The notes beneath the pieces are model-generated. The model saw nothing but the letters and a program-made list of their open reading frames with translations. It was not told where the DNA came from and ran no database searches. DNA of 64,000 nt from Chloranthus sessilifolius. Its lineage: Eukaryota > Streptophyta > Magnoliopsida > Chloranthales > Chloranthaceae. The stretch is taken from the NCBI GenBank assembly GCA_021018995.1, contig CM037598.1, positions 75,286,671-75,350,670 on the forward strand, written 5' to 3'. Shown piece after piece: positions 9,201 through 18,528 of the stretch. Each line of letters opens with the position of its first letter. The stretch's first letter is position 1. Position numbers and translations under genes: made by a program.

Positions 9201-12200
9201 ACAACTTACACTATAGTGTGTAGTCAACACTTAACGAGGCAAACAAAATTTTCTTACAAGTAACACTGATAAAAAAGATTTCAAATTCAAATATTAAGTG
9301 TCTAGAATCTGAATCCATCCCTAAAGGTCGGTAGTTATAGGCTTAAAAACACCTTTGTCCAAAGAGAAGTAAAGGTTCTTGTAATAAAGGGCCCTCATCA
9401 ATTCTTACAAGATCTAGTTGTTGATGGATTTGTATTAGCACCAAGAAACAGTCTCAGTTGTCAAATCAGTCAAAATTCAAATTATATTCAAAATTTAAAA
9501 TTAACCTACTCTTTTAAAATAGACACAATATTTGAATATAAATATTATTGTCAAGAAACAATTATAACTAACCGATAGTTATTAAGTACAGTTTAGCACA
9601 ATGTTTACAAAATAAAGAAATCAGACGGACTCGGAAAGCCCAGTATGACCAAAACAAGCTTGAACTGCACTTTCCAAGTGCATATTAAGCCGATGGTTAC
9701 CTAGGCACCCAGATATTAGGAAGGGCGTAGCAAGTAATGAAATGCTTGGGCGGAGTTGACACTACATAAGACTATTAGCGGCAGTTTTTTGAACAAAAAA
9801 CTGCCACTATTAGTCCTGTCACTACAAAAAATTGCTGCTATTAGTCCCAAAGAGGTCAACCTTTGAACTGCTGCTTAATCCATGGGTAGGCAAGAGATCG
9901 CCTGGCGAACTGAAACATCTTAATAGCCAGAGGAAAAGAAAGCGAAAGCAATGCCCATAGTGGCAGCTAGAGAAATGATTTTAGGAATTAAAAATATCCA
10001 CAAATTCAGTCAACTTATTGAGGAGTTGCAAATCCTTATCCTCCTACGCCTCTCCTTAAACGCCATCAAACTTGTAAACTTGGGCTGGTGCAAAAGGCTG
10101 AAAGAGATGGAAAAGAGCTTGAAAATGCAACCTGAAAGTAGATAGTTGTTCTATAGTTAGGCTCTGTTACTAATATTTGATAATTGTATTGAAGATTAAA
10201 CCCATGAATAGAGGGAACTGGGTAGAGACTAGCACAAAAGAAACTTAACATTATCAAATGGATGATATAAAATGGTCCAACTGCAGTTTTAGCAGGCCCA
10301 AAATCGATGGGACAAGGCAATGATGGTTATGATAGACCAACTAGTTCTATCTGTACTAAAAAACAACCTGTTTTCTTACAAAAAAAGTTCTTTCCCCTTT
10401 CCAGTTTCCTACATCCAAGTTCACCCATTTGGGTATTATGATTATATTTGATGAAAATGTGGCACTTGTTAGATTGTTTCTTGTATTTGTTTCACAATCT
10501 GGTTACTGTGACTCTAGTCTATGGTTACTGGGAAACATATTCTCCCCTCACATATACCTACATTTCTCGCTACCTGTTTCCATCATTCCAACATTTGCTT
10601 CACACACCGTTATAAAAAATAAAATAAAAAGAAAAAGCATTTTTTTCACCCATTTCTTCTATTGTTTTCTTCATTTAATTCTCTAACCATTGTATAAGCA
10701 CTGGTGGAGCCACATAGAGGAGTGTAGGGGCTGAAGCCCCCATTTAAATCTTAAATTTGTATTAGATATGCTTCTTATACAGCTGACTATTGTGTGTAAG
10801 CTCCTAAATATATGATTTACAAGCCTCCAAAATCGAAGGTAAAATGAATATTAACATCTTTTAATCATTGCTTAGCCCCCACCAGCAGAAAATCCTGGCT
10901 ACGCTCTTGTGTATAAGAACAGTGCGTTCTGAGCTGCGAAGCTGGAGAGAAAGGGTGTCATAATTGGGTTTTGAATCAGATGACGTTTTTATTTTTATTT
11001 TATCCTTTTTCATATTTAATAAATATGATAAGAATATGAGGTGAGGTGTTCAGCTTTTAATCATCCTCGCATCAAGCAACTATGGTCACACAAATATGCT
11101 AACTTATCTAATCAGCTTCTGTATTCATATAAGCCCAAGAAAAATCGTAGGAAAGTACAAGTTACATTTGGAAAATGGCTAGTACTCTGAAGAAGAAAAA
11201 AGAATCAAAAAGACAAAAATCATGAGTGGCACAATTGGGTTTTGAATTGGATGTTTTATTTTTCAATTTTTTTTATTATAAGTAAGCTCTTGAGGTTGGA
11301 GGATCCTCACCCTTTAATTAAAAACAGAGAAGAGGGAAAACACAAAGAATGCATGAACTTCTTAGCTTGATACATGAAGAACCTTCGGTATCGCCATCAC
11401 CTCTAACATCATCAAACTAAGAAGACAAGAAAGAGAAAAACTTTACAAAAGATCATTATTAACAATACCAACGAGCTCAGTAGGGAACTCATCTCACTAT
11501 CTTTGTTTTGTTGAAGTTTAGTCCCACATTGGGTAAATCATAACCTTGTGTCTCTCCTTATAATATCCTGGGCCCCACCACCCATTGCCAATTGGTTTTG
11601 AGTTGGATGTATAGATTTATCATGGTATCAGAGCAGACCCTTCTCCACTCCACGTCACCCAGTTCAATTGTCCACGTGATTTGGCTTAGTCCTGCCAACA
11701 CGTGCGGGTGCGTGTTGAAGTTTAGTCCCACATCGGGTAAATCATAACCTTGTCTGTCCCCTTTTAATATTCTGGGCCCCTCCACTCATTGGAAATTGGT
11801 TTTCAGTTGGATGCACAGATTCTACATGGTACCAGAGCAAGTAACCACAGCGATGTAGAGAGACACGTTACACGTGAGGGGGCGTGATAGATAGTCCCAC
11901 ATTGCTTGTGGTATCCATGGCCTTGGGTTATAAAAACCTGGGGCAACCCTCTCCTTACAAGCCGGTTGTGAGGTTGAGTTAGGCCCATGGAATTCTACAT
12001 GCTCCTTCTGTTGACTGGAAGCCATTTTGGTTAGCAAGTCGGCAGCTTTGTTTAATTCTCTACAAGTGAATATGAACTGCACTTCTCTTTCATAATTGGG
12101 TTTTGAATTGGATGTTTTATTTTTCATTTGTTCTTTGTCATATTTGATGAATATAATGGGAAAGAGAGGTGTTAAGCATTTTATCATCTTGGCGTCAAAC

Positions 12201-12904
12201 AACTATGGTCCCATCCAAGTATGATAACTTATCTAATTGGGCTTTTAAACTTATATAAAGCCAAGAAAAACCACAAGAAATACAAGTTATATTTGGTAAA
12301 TGCCGATATTTCTCTGAAAAAAATGGCAAAAGAAAATATATGAGCGATATGAGAAACAAGAAGATGATATGCAGATATAAATCTCATTTTACAGCTTCCT
12401 TGCGAAGAACATCAAATTTGTTTTTTTCATGTAAAAAAATTAAAAACAAAAAGTCTTCACTGGCACCTCATATTCATGTTGGATTCCATGTCCACGTGTA
12501 TATTAAATAAATTTTTTCATGTTGTTCATGTGATAAATTTTTGGAATCAATATCTGCTTCCCTTAGCATGAATTCAAATCTAAGTGTCCTGAACTACAAA
12601 ACTTGACATAGTTCTCTTGAATTAATTTTGGTAAGAAGGAACTCTGTCACCTCTTCAGCTCGATCTGATGCTCGAGTAAGGGGAGCCACTTTTGGAGTTT
12701 TTGAATCCTTGTTCAAGCTTCTAAACACCGATTTAAGTCAATATTTATTGGTTAAATCATTCCAGGAACATTAAATTTTTTTACTCCTACAACCAATTAA
12801 TAAACTGTCCATCTGATTCTTCATTCCTTTACTATGATTTATTTTTACCCACAAGGATTTTTATGATCAGTATCTAAGGCTTCATTCATCATCTAAGATT
12901 GCAA

Positions 12905-12951
<47 letters not shown>

Positions 12952-15500
12952 TTTTTCAGGATTTGCACCACAGGGCTCCCAAGTGATATCGTTATTGAAG
13001 TTGGAGAAATGTCTTTTCAGCTCCATAAGGTCTTCCACTCTTTAAAATTGAATGATTTTATTTTCTTTTTTAATTTTTGTATACATTATTATATGTATTC
13101 ATTGTTGTACTGGGTTTCGGGCATGGACGAGACGATCCGCAAGGATACTTATACTGGGCAACACAAGCCTACATAGGCTTATTTTCACGTTTTTCTCCTG
13201 ATTGAGACTTTTATTCCAAAACGACATTAAAATATCGCTCGGTATTGGCCATGGACTTACTAAGAGCTATTTAGTAATGGCCACGTTAGTTACATTTAAC
13301 TTTGCAAAGACTTCAATGATGTACTTGTGAAAAATGTAATATAATCTTTTCAAGTTACCAAGATCATGGATCAAAGACATGAAATTGCTTGGTAGTTGGT
13401 ACCAAAGAACATCTTATAACCAAAAAAATGTGCAGATTTTTGCTAGTTTTCTTGGGTTTGATCAAAAATCAAGTTACTCCTATGACCTGGGCCATCCCAA
13501 TGGAGTGGAGCAACATAGAATATAAAATATTCAGCAGCACAATTGGACAATTATCAAATACTAGCCAATCACTTTTATCTTAATAAATACCAATATAAGG
13601 TTATAAATATCTCTAAAATGTTGAAATGACTAACATTGTGAGCAACATTCTGTTTCTTCTATAAATGTTAATCTCATAGTGAACTCTGAAAATTTAGAGC
13701 TTCAATTCAGAAGTAATAGGCATCCTTGATCTGTTTGGATATACAAAGACTTCTAAAGTTGATATATATATAATGTACTACATGTGTATTTCAAAATGAA
13801 ATTGATTACTCAAAGAACTTGCTATATAAATTACTTGGTAGTGTATCTCTGTGTTCCATATGATCCAGGATAAGTCAATTGAATGCACACAAATTCAAAA
13901 GCATAGAGTACTCGTTGAACTTTTGAAACCCCATAAATCTGTTCAAATTTTTATCTACAATCTGAGTTGACCCAGAATTGAGCTCTTAATCCTTGTTATG
14001 TATGAGGTATAAGTATATGTTTGCTTTTATATATGTAAGTAGTGGCTTGCTTAATTAACGTCAGAAACTCCTTTTCAGCTAAGTAGTAGAACTTGGGACT
14101 GACATTCTAACATTTCCCATTTTCCTGCAGTTTCCATTGCTTTCCCGGAGTGGGGTATTAGAAAAATTAATCGGAGAATTCCCCAGCGATGGCGAAACAA
14201 CCTGTGTTTTGCAGCTTCACGACATCCCCGGTGATGCCAAAGCTTTCGAACTCGTAGCAAAATTCTGTTACGACATTAAATTTGAACTCACTGCTCTAAA
14301 TGTAGTTTCTCTCAGGTGCGCTGCCGAACACCTCGACATGTCGGAGAAGTATGGAGAAGGTAATCTCATTGAACAAACTAATAATTTTCTCAACGAAGTT
14401 TTCTGTAATTGGAGAGATTCTATGAAGGCTCTCGAAACATGCGAGGAAGTGCTTCCACAGGCTGAAAAGCTCCACCTCGTATCGAAATGCATAAACTCCT
14501 TAGCAATGAAAGCATGTGCAGATCCGTCTTTGTTTAGTAGGCCTACATCGGAACAAAGTTGTATGCGAAGCCCGGGAAGAAGTGATCTGTGGAACGGAAT
14601 AGGTAGTGCGGGAAATGGGCAATCAGTTAACGAAGATTGGTGGTATGAGGACGTGTCATTTCTTAGTTTGGCTCTATATAAAAGGCTTATAGAAGCGATA
14701 GAAAAAGGCGGGATGAACCCCGAGAGCATCGCGGGATCTCTCATGTTTTATGCAAAGAGATATCTACCCGGATTGAGTAGGCGTACGAGCATTCTGGAGA
14801 ATTCAAATAGGGTTGTCTCTGCTGCCTCTGTTTCCGCTCCATCAGAGGGAGACCAAAGAGTTCTTCTTGAAGAGATTGTGAGTTTACTGCCGACGAAAAA
14901 GGGTGTCACACAGACAAATTTTTTGCTCGGATTGCTTCGGACTGCAATGCTTTTACACGCAAACCCGTCTTGTAGAGAGAACTTGGAAAAAAGGGTAGGG
15001 GCTCAATTGGACCAAGCTGCATTGGAAGATCTCCTCATACCAAATTTTGGTTATTCGGTCGAAACGCTTTACGATATCGATTGTGTTCAGCGGATCGTGG
15101 AGCACTTCATGTCAGTGGCCCACTCGATCGGTGGGGGGTCATCTCCTTGCATTATCGACGAGAGTCAACTGATTGATTCTTCCTCGCTCACGCCAATGAC
15201 AATGGTTGCCAAACTAGTGGATGGGTACCTCGCCGAAGTTGCGCCAGATGTGAACTTGAAGTTCCCGAAATTTCAGTTGCTAGCTGCCATTATCCCTGAT
15301 TATGCCCGACCGATAGATGATGGCATATACCGAGCTATCGATATATACCTCAAGGTATTGACATGTCTGTTTGATAATTGTAGCTTCTCTTTCTTCTTCC
15401 TCTACTTTGATTTACTTGTTTTTGTGCATGCTTTAGTCGTATTTCTCCACTTGTTTTGATCAATGCTAAGTTCTTTGCAATTTCGCAATCCTTCATGTCC

Positions 15501-15548
<48 letters not shown>

Positions 15549-16591
15549 CCTGGCTCTTCAGACTGTCATTTATACACCATTTTGGTGTTTAAATGATCTT
15601 CCACCATGGTGATTGTACCGTCAAAGTGATAGATCATAGATTGAAGTGCAACAGGCCCAAAAATAGTGTTGCAGGGACATTTAAACCATCCGATTTGAGA
15701 GCTTTAATATCCACCATTGTTTTCAATTTTAATGGCTGATATTAAAGTTCATCAATCAGATGGTTCACATCCACTTATAGGCATGTTTCTATGGGCTGAG
15801 ACTTGTTCCAATGATAGATTGCCACTTGGAGAATTTAGATTGATCACAAATGTTCACCATATGGCATAATGATAATCACACTTCAATGGTGTGAGATTAA
15901 AAGTCCAACTTTAACGGTATAAGATAATTTAAAAACCATTCTGGTATTTAAATGTCAATACGGAACCATTATCCCATATATATATATATATAGACACACG
16001 TATTTTTTTTTCAAATTCTTAATTTTTTCTTCCGACTTTTAGGCACATCCATGGCTCATAGACTCAGAGAAGGAGCAACTTTGCAGGCTCATGAACTGCC
16101 AAAAGCTCTCACTAGAAGCCTGCACCCATGCCGCGCAGAACGAAAGGCTACCCCTCAGAGTAGTAGTTCAAGTACTATTCTTTGAACAACTCCGGCTTCG
16201 TACATCGATTGACGGTTGGTTCTTCGTATCCGAAAACGACGACAATGCTCACCCTCAACATGCTACCCTTCCCCTTTCCAAGAATGATGGACCTACAAAC
16301 CAATCAGGCCTTGTTCGGGACCCGAAAGAGAACCCGACGATCACCGTCGATGATATGAGATCACGCGTTTTAGAACTTGAGAAAGAGTGTTTTAGTATGA
16401 AGCAAGAGATCGAGAAGCTCGGGAAACCAAAGAGTAGTCGGAGCAGCTTCTTTAGAAAATTTGGGTTCAGACTAAAATCACAACAATGCAATGCCAAAGA
16501 AGCACCCATCAACTCTACCCAGAATCACAAAAACAAAGAGTCTGCTGAGTGCAATTTGAATGATCAATCTACCAACAAAACAACAAGCTTT

Positions 16592-16594
<3 letters not shown>
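6190..16594 (+). CDS. NPH3/RPT2-like (NRL) BTB/POZ protein, At5g03250-like, four exons
   Basis: The coding path is 6190-6248, 12960-13029, 14131-15354 and 16043-16594. It is open throughout and predicts 634 residues, close to the family length of about 590-670. A split Trp codon joins exon 1 (TG) to exon 2 (G). Residues about 24-125 form the BTB domain ([15 protein letters not shown]..., [10 protein letters not shown]). Residues about 212-505 form the NPH3 domain, from [12 protein letters not shown] to [20 protein letters not shown] coiled coil follows at about 555-585, then a basic tail. In the family, BTB binds CUL3 and the protein acts as a substrate adaptor, often at the plasma membrane in phototropin or auxin-transport signalling. 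Motifs [20 protein letters not shown] and RPIDDG fit the At5g03250 branch from memory. The start is chosen by similarity to MACMKLGSKSDAF in relatives. The assignment within the family is moderate; the gene itself is near certain. Confidence 0.95.
6925..8240. repeat. GAAATTTC-rich low-complexity DNA in intron 1
   Basis: Between 6925 and 7200, and again at 7940-8050 and 8135-8225, words such as CGAAATTT, GAAATTTC and CCGAAATTTTC recur every 10-25 bases. The motif is self-complementary. It looks like dispersed degenerate simple-sequence expansion rather than coding sequence, and the open frames over it on both strands reflect the repeat. Confidence 0.6.
7400..7500 (+). repeat. Short direct duplication
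   Basis: AGAAGCTGATTTGCATGGGT is present at about 7401 and again at about 7470, about 70 bp apart. It is a local duplication inside intron 1 with no further function visible. Confidence 0.7.
8503..8640. mobile_element. Fold-back relic of a TRIM LTR
   Basis: The left arm starts GTTGAAGATTATAGCCTTGTC and the right arm ends GACTAAACTTCGAC; read in reverse, the right arm begins GTCGAAGTTTAGTCC. Both resemble the first half of the TRIM LTR at 11509 (TGTTGAAGTTTAGTCCCACAT). The two half-LTRs are head to head and could form a hairpin. Confidence 0.6.
9764..9850. mobile_element. CACTA-like MITE fragments with near-perfect hairpin
   Basis: GACTATTAGCGGCAGTTTTTT at 9770 is followed, after about two bases, by its near-exact complement ending CCACTATTAGTC at about 9814. 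CACTACAAAAAATTGCTGC then begins at about 9820. The words match the MITE at 4898-5061, so this is the same family, here as juxtaposed ends. Confidence 0.55.
10699..10909. mobile_element. hAT-like MITE (211 bp) with perfect 8-bp target duplication
   Basis: TGTATAAG occurs at 10691-10698 and 10910-10917, directly flanking the element. The ends CACTGGTGGAGCCA and (reversed) CAAGAGCGTAGCCA are degenerate inverted repeats of the common hAT type CAGTGGCGGAGCCA. No coding capacity. Confidence 0.8.
10957..12330 (+). repeat. Duplicated ~240-bp segment bracketing the TRIM cluster
   Basis: About 10957-11210 and 12090-12330 align over their length. Shared words include ATAATTGGGTTTTGAAT, CAACTATGGTC, ACTTATCTAAT and AAGTACAAGTTA-like. 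A short third piece (AATTGGGTTTTGAATTGGATG) lies at about 11233. The two main copies flank a region containing the TRIMs at 11509-11987. Confidence 0.75.
11509..11987 (+). mobile_element. TRIM/SMART retrotransposon cluster
   Basis: There are two 114-bp LTRs, 11509-11622 and 11713-11826, both starting TGTTGAAGTTTAGTCCCACAT and ending in CA. Each is followed at once by a Met-tRNA-type primer site (TGGTATCAGAGC at 11623, TGGTACCAGAGC at 11827). A third, different TRIM-like LTR follows at about 11886-11987 (TAGTCCCACATTGC ... GGTTGAGTTAGGCCCA). There is no coding capacity, as expected for terminal-repeat retrotransposons in miniature. A primer site after both LTRs points to a tandem or recombined arrangement. 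Confidence 0.85.
12908..12959 (+). repeat. (AT)n-T(n) tract forming the exon 2 acceptor
   Basis: About 36 bp of alternating AT (12908-12943) run into 13 T's and then CAG. The microsatellite therefore abuts the polypyrimidine tract of the 3' splice site, and the NRL exon 2 begins at 12960. Confidence 0.9.
12960..13029 (+). CDS. NRL gene exon 2
   Basis: It encodes the end of the split Trp and [19 protein letters not shown] followed by QLHK, the strongly conserved opening of the NRL BTB domain. The acceptor is TTTTTTCAG|G, and the donor after AAG is GTCTTC at 13030. Length is 70 nt; with exon 1 it gives exactly 43 codons. Confidence 0.92.
13030..14130 (+). other. NRL gene intron 2 (1101 bp)
   Basis: It is bounded by GTCTTC and TTTCCTGCAG. 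It is AT-rich with nothing else that I recognise; a small open frame at 13389-13583 has no family resemblance. Confidence 0.85.
14131..15354 (+). CDS. NRL gene exon 3 (BTB remainder and most of the NPH3 domain)
   Basis: A 1224-nt exon of 408 codons. It opens with [17 protein letters not shown] and closes with [13 protein letters not shown] before the donor GTATTG. It carries the rest of BTB, the linker with SLFSRP and LWNGI, and the NPH3 core. The phase-0 junctions on both sides match intron positions usual for the family. Confidence 0.95.
15504..15545. repeat. (AT)n microsatellite left of the intron 3 MITE
   Basis: About 40 bp of alternating AT directly precede the MITE at 15546. A second AT run continues at 15976-15993 on the other side. 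Confidence 0.9.
15546..15975 (-). mobile_element. Mutator-like MITE (430 bp) inserted in a TA microsatellite, intron 3
   Basis: It is an inverted copy of the element at 17122-17569. It opens GGGCCTGGCTCTTCAGACTG and ends GGAACCATTATCCC, with subterminal palindromes built on ATTTAAACACCAAA-GGTGTTTAAAT. The flanks are (TA)n on both sides, so any 9-bp duplication is hidden. The strand is arbitrary, set opposite to the 17-kb copy. Confidence 0.75.
16043..16594 (+). CDS. NRL gene exon 4 (end of NPH3 domain, coiled coil, tail)
   Basis: The acceptor is CTTTTAG at 16042. It starts [20 protein letters not shown] and includes [20 protein letters not shown], the most conserved block of the NPH3 domain. 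A coiled coil ([21 protein letters not shown], first 20 residues most regular) and a basic Ser/Asn-rich tail ending KTTSF follow. The stop is TGA at 16592-16594, immediately followed by a (TA)n microsatellite. Confidence 0.95.

Positions 16595-16645
<51 letters not shown>
16595..16645. repeat. (TA)n microsatellite starting at the NRL stop codon
   Basis: About 50 bp of alternating TA begin directly after the stop codon, so the microsatellite would open the 3' UTR. No convincing polyadenylation signal could be singled out; AT-rich candidates are many downstream. Confidence 0.9.
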
Positions 16646-16648
<3 letters not shown>

Positions 16649-17121
16649 TCAGAGCTGTCTTGATTATGTTGATTTTAATCTTTCTAGTGTTGATTAGAAG
16701 GAATGATGTAAGCCAATTCATTTTTAGTTTAATTATCCTTTTTTAATTGAAAATTTTCTAGTCTATTTTCTATTACAAATTTGATTTTTTAATTCATTAC
16801 ATTTTATGGGCTTAGTGTGGATTGAAACCATCAACAACATTTTAGCAAGTGCCTCTCCACTTCTCTACTATTAATTTCCTCTAATGTTTTCAAATCACTC
16901 GATTATATATATGATGTGTGCCACATGTAATAAAAAACTAACCGTATGATGGTATGACTTGACAAGATTCCACTGAAATTACAAATTATATTAAAATAAT
17001 AAAATTTAAAGAAGAAAAAATATATATACGACCCCAACTTTTAGGCTTGATATCTTCTTGTAGTGGCTTCACAATGGCATAAAAACCAGAAGTTATAACT
17101 ACAAAAACATCGTTTTAAATA

Positions 17122-17569
17122 GGGATAATGGCTCTTACTGACATTTAAACACCAAATGGTGTTTAAATGATTTTAAACTATTAAAATGCGACTTTTTATC
17201 ACACACCATTGAAAAGTGATTTATCATTGTGCTATTTGGGACACATCTATGATCAATCTAAATTGACCATGTGGCAAATCCATCCTTGGAATATGTCCAA
17301 CACAAAGGATCATGCTTCTAAGTGGATGTAAATCATTTGATCAGTAAACTTTAATATCAGCCATCAAAATTAAGAACAACTGTTGGTATTAGAATGCACA
17401 TATCGGATGATTCGTATCTCGCAAAAAGTTTGATTTTTGGACCCAGAGCCTATCAATTGATGATATATCACTTTGACAGTATGAATTTTCAGGATCAGAA
17501 GCCTATCAATGGTGTAAGAATGTTTAAACACCATTTGGTGTTTAAATGACGATCAGGAGAGTTGGCCCC
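17122..17569 (+). mobile_element. Mutator-like MITE (448 bp) with 9-bp target duplication
   Basis: TTTTAAATA at 17113-17121 and 17570-17578 flanks it exactly. The ends are GGGATAATGGCTCTTACTG and (reversed) GGGGCCAACTCTCCTGATCG. A GGTGTTTAAAT/ATTTAAACACC palindrome lies just inside each end. It is the same family as 15546-15975, in opposite orientation. No coding capacity. Confidence 0.85.
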
Positions 17570-17578
17570 TTTTAAATA

Positions 17579-17770
17579 GGGATAATTAGAGAAACATGCC
17601 TCAAACTTTTTAGCAAAAAATGCCTCACCTCAAATGTTTTAAAAAAATAGTGTTTTCACTATTTTTTGAAGTTCTAAAATCCGTGAAAGCACCGTTTTTC
17701 TAAAACTTTTGAGGTGGGGCATTTTTTTGCTAAAAAGTTTGTTTTTGAGGCATTATTTTCTAAAGTGCCC
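17579..17770. mobile_element. Fold-back MITE (192 bp) abutting the previous MITE
   Basis: The left arm has GGGATAATTAGAGAAACATG and then GCCTCAAACTTTTTAGC. The right arm, reversed, gives GGGCACTTTAGAAAATAATG and then GCCTC...CTTTTTAGC. The arms cover most of the element. The flanks are TTTTAAATA (17570-17578) and TTATAAATA (17771-17779), one mismatch. The left flank is shared with the neighbouring MITE. Confidence 0.8.
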
Positions 17771-17779
17771 TTATAAATA

Positions 17780-18528
17780 TTAGACATGTCCGATACATAT
17801 CGGCTGATATATATTGGGTTAAGCCCATCCGATACGTATGCACCCCCAATTTGATAAAGGCTCAAATATCGGTCAATACGTATCCAATATGAACAAGAAA
17901 AATACCAGAAATGAGCTTTAGGAATTTTTTTATATATTTCAATATTTAAAAATAGAAAGGTACTTCAATATTGTTCGATATATATCAGTCTTTAAATCAT
18001 AGTACAAAAGCCCGAAAATCATAACAAATAAACTAATTAAATCGAACTCACATTTCTATTGCTCCATTCAAATCAATTTTTTGACAGAAACGTAATATTA
18101 CGACCCCCAAGTAATAAAAAATTAATATCCCATTCCATTAATGCTTAGGCATTAGTGGGGTATTTGTTAGGAGCTTAACAAAGGGTATCAAAGACAACAT
18201 CATGTCTCAAGTTCTAGTCACTGAAAGGGCGACTTGGAGAACGGGCTACCTAGCCTCAAAGGGGGGTATCAGAGTAAGAGCCACCACAGGGTGGGCTCTC
18301 ACAGACATTAGCTCCGGAGCATGGTGATGTGTTACTACCCCAAAGTAACAGGTATTTAACACGTAGGCATTTTTTGAATATTGGCTAGGACCTTGAAAAT
18401 AGCGGACATATACTGGATCAGGCCCTCAAGTCTAATAGGGTTAATGATAAGTCAACATGATCCCTCAAAGAGTGCTCATCCTCTCTTTTAACTTTAAATT
18501 TTGAATTTATTTGTAATTTAAATTGAGT
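17780..18528. other. Intergenic DNA between MITEs and Copia element
   Basis: There are several CGATAC-GTATCGG-like short inverted words at 17785-17900. A moderately GC-rich stretch at 18150-18350 contains GGTATCAGAG and CACAGGGTGGGCTC and may be an old LTR or TRIM relic. No gene is supported. Confidence 0.4.

Larger units (their letters stand above)
6249..12959 (+). other. NRL gene intron 1 (6711 bp)
   Basis: It is bounded by GTATGT and TTTTTTCAG. It has no conserved coding signal that I can support. It contains GAAATTTC-rich DNA, a TRIM fold-back, a CACTA-like hairpin, a hAT MITE, a duplicated 240-bp segment, a TRIM cluster and, immediately before the acceptor, an (AT)n plus T tract. Other stretches are AT-rich and featureless to me. 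Confidence 0.85.

Noticed and set aside
9951-10145. 64-codon open frame in NRL intron 1
   Set aside because: No recognised motif, no splice context and no relation to the NRL frame.
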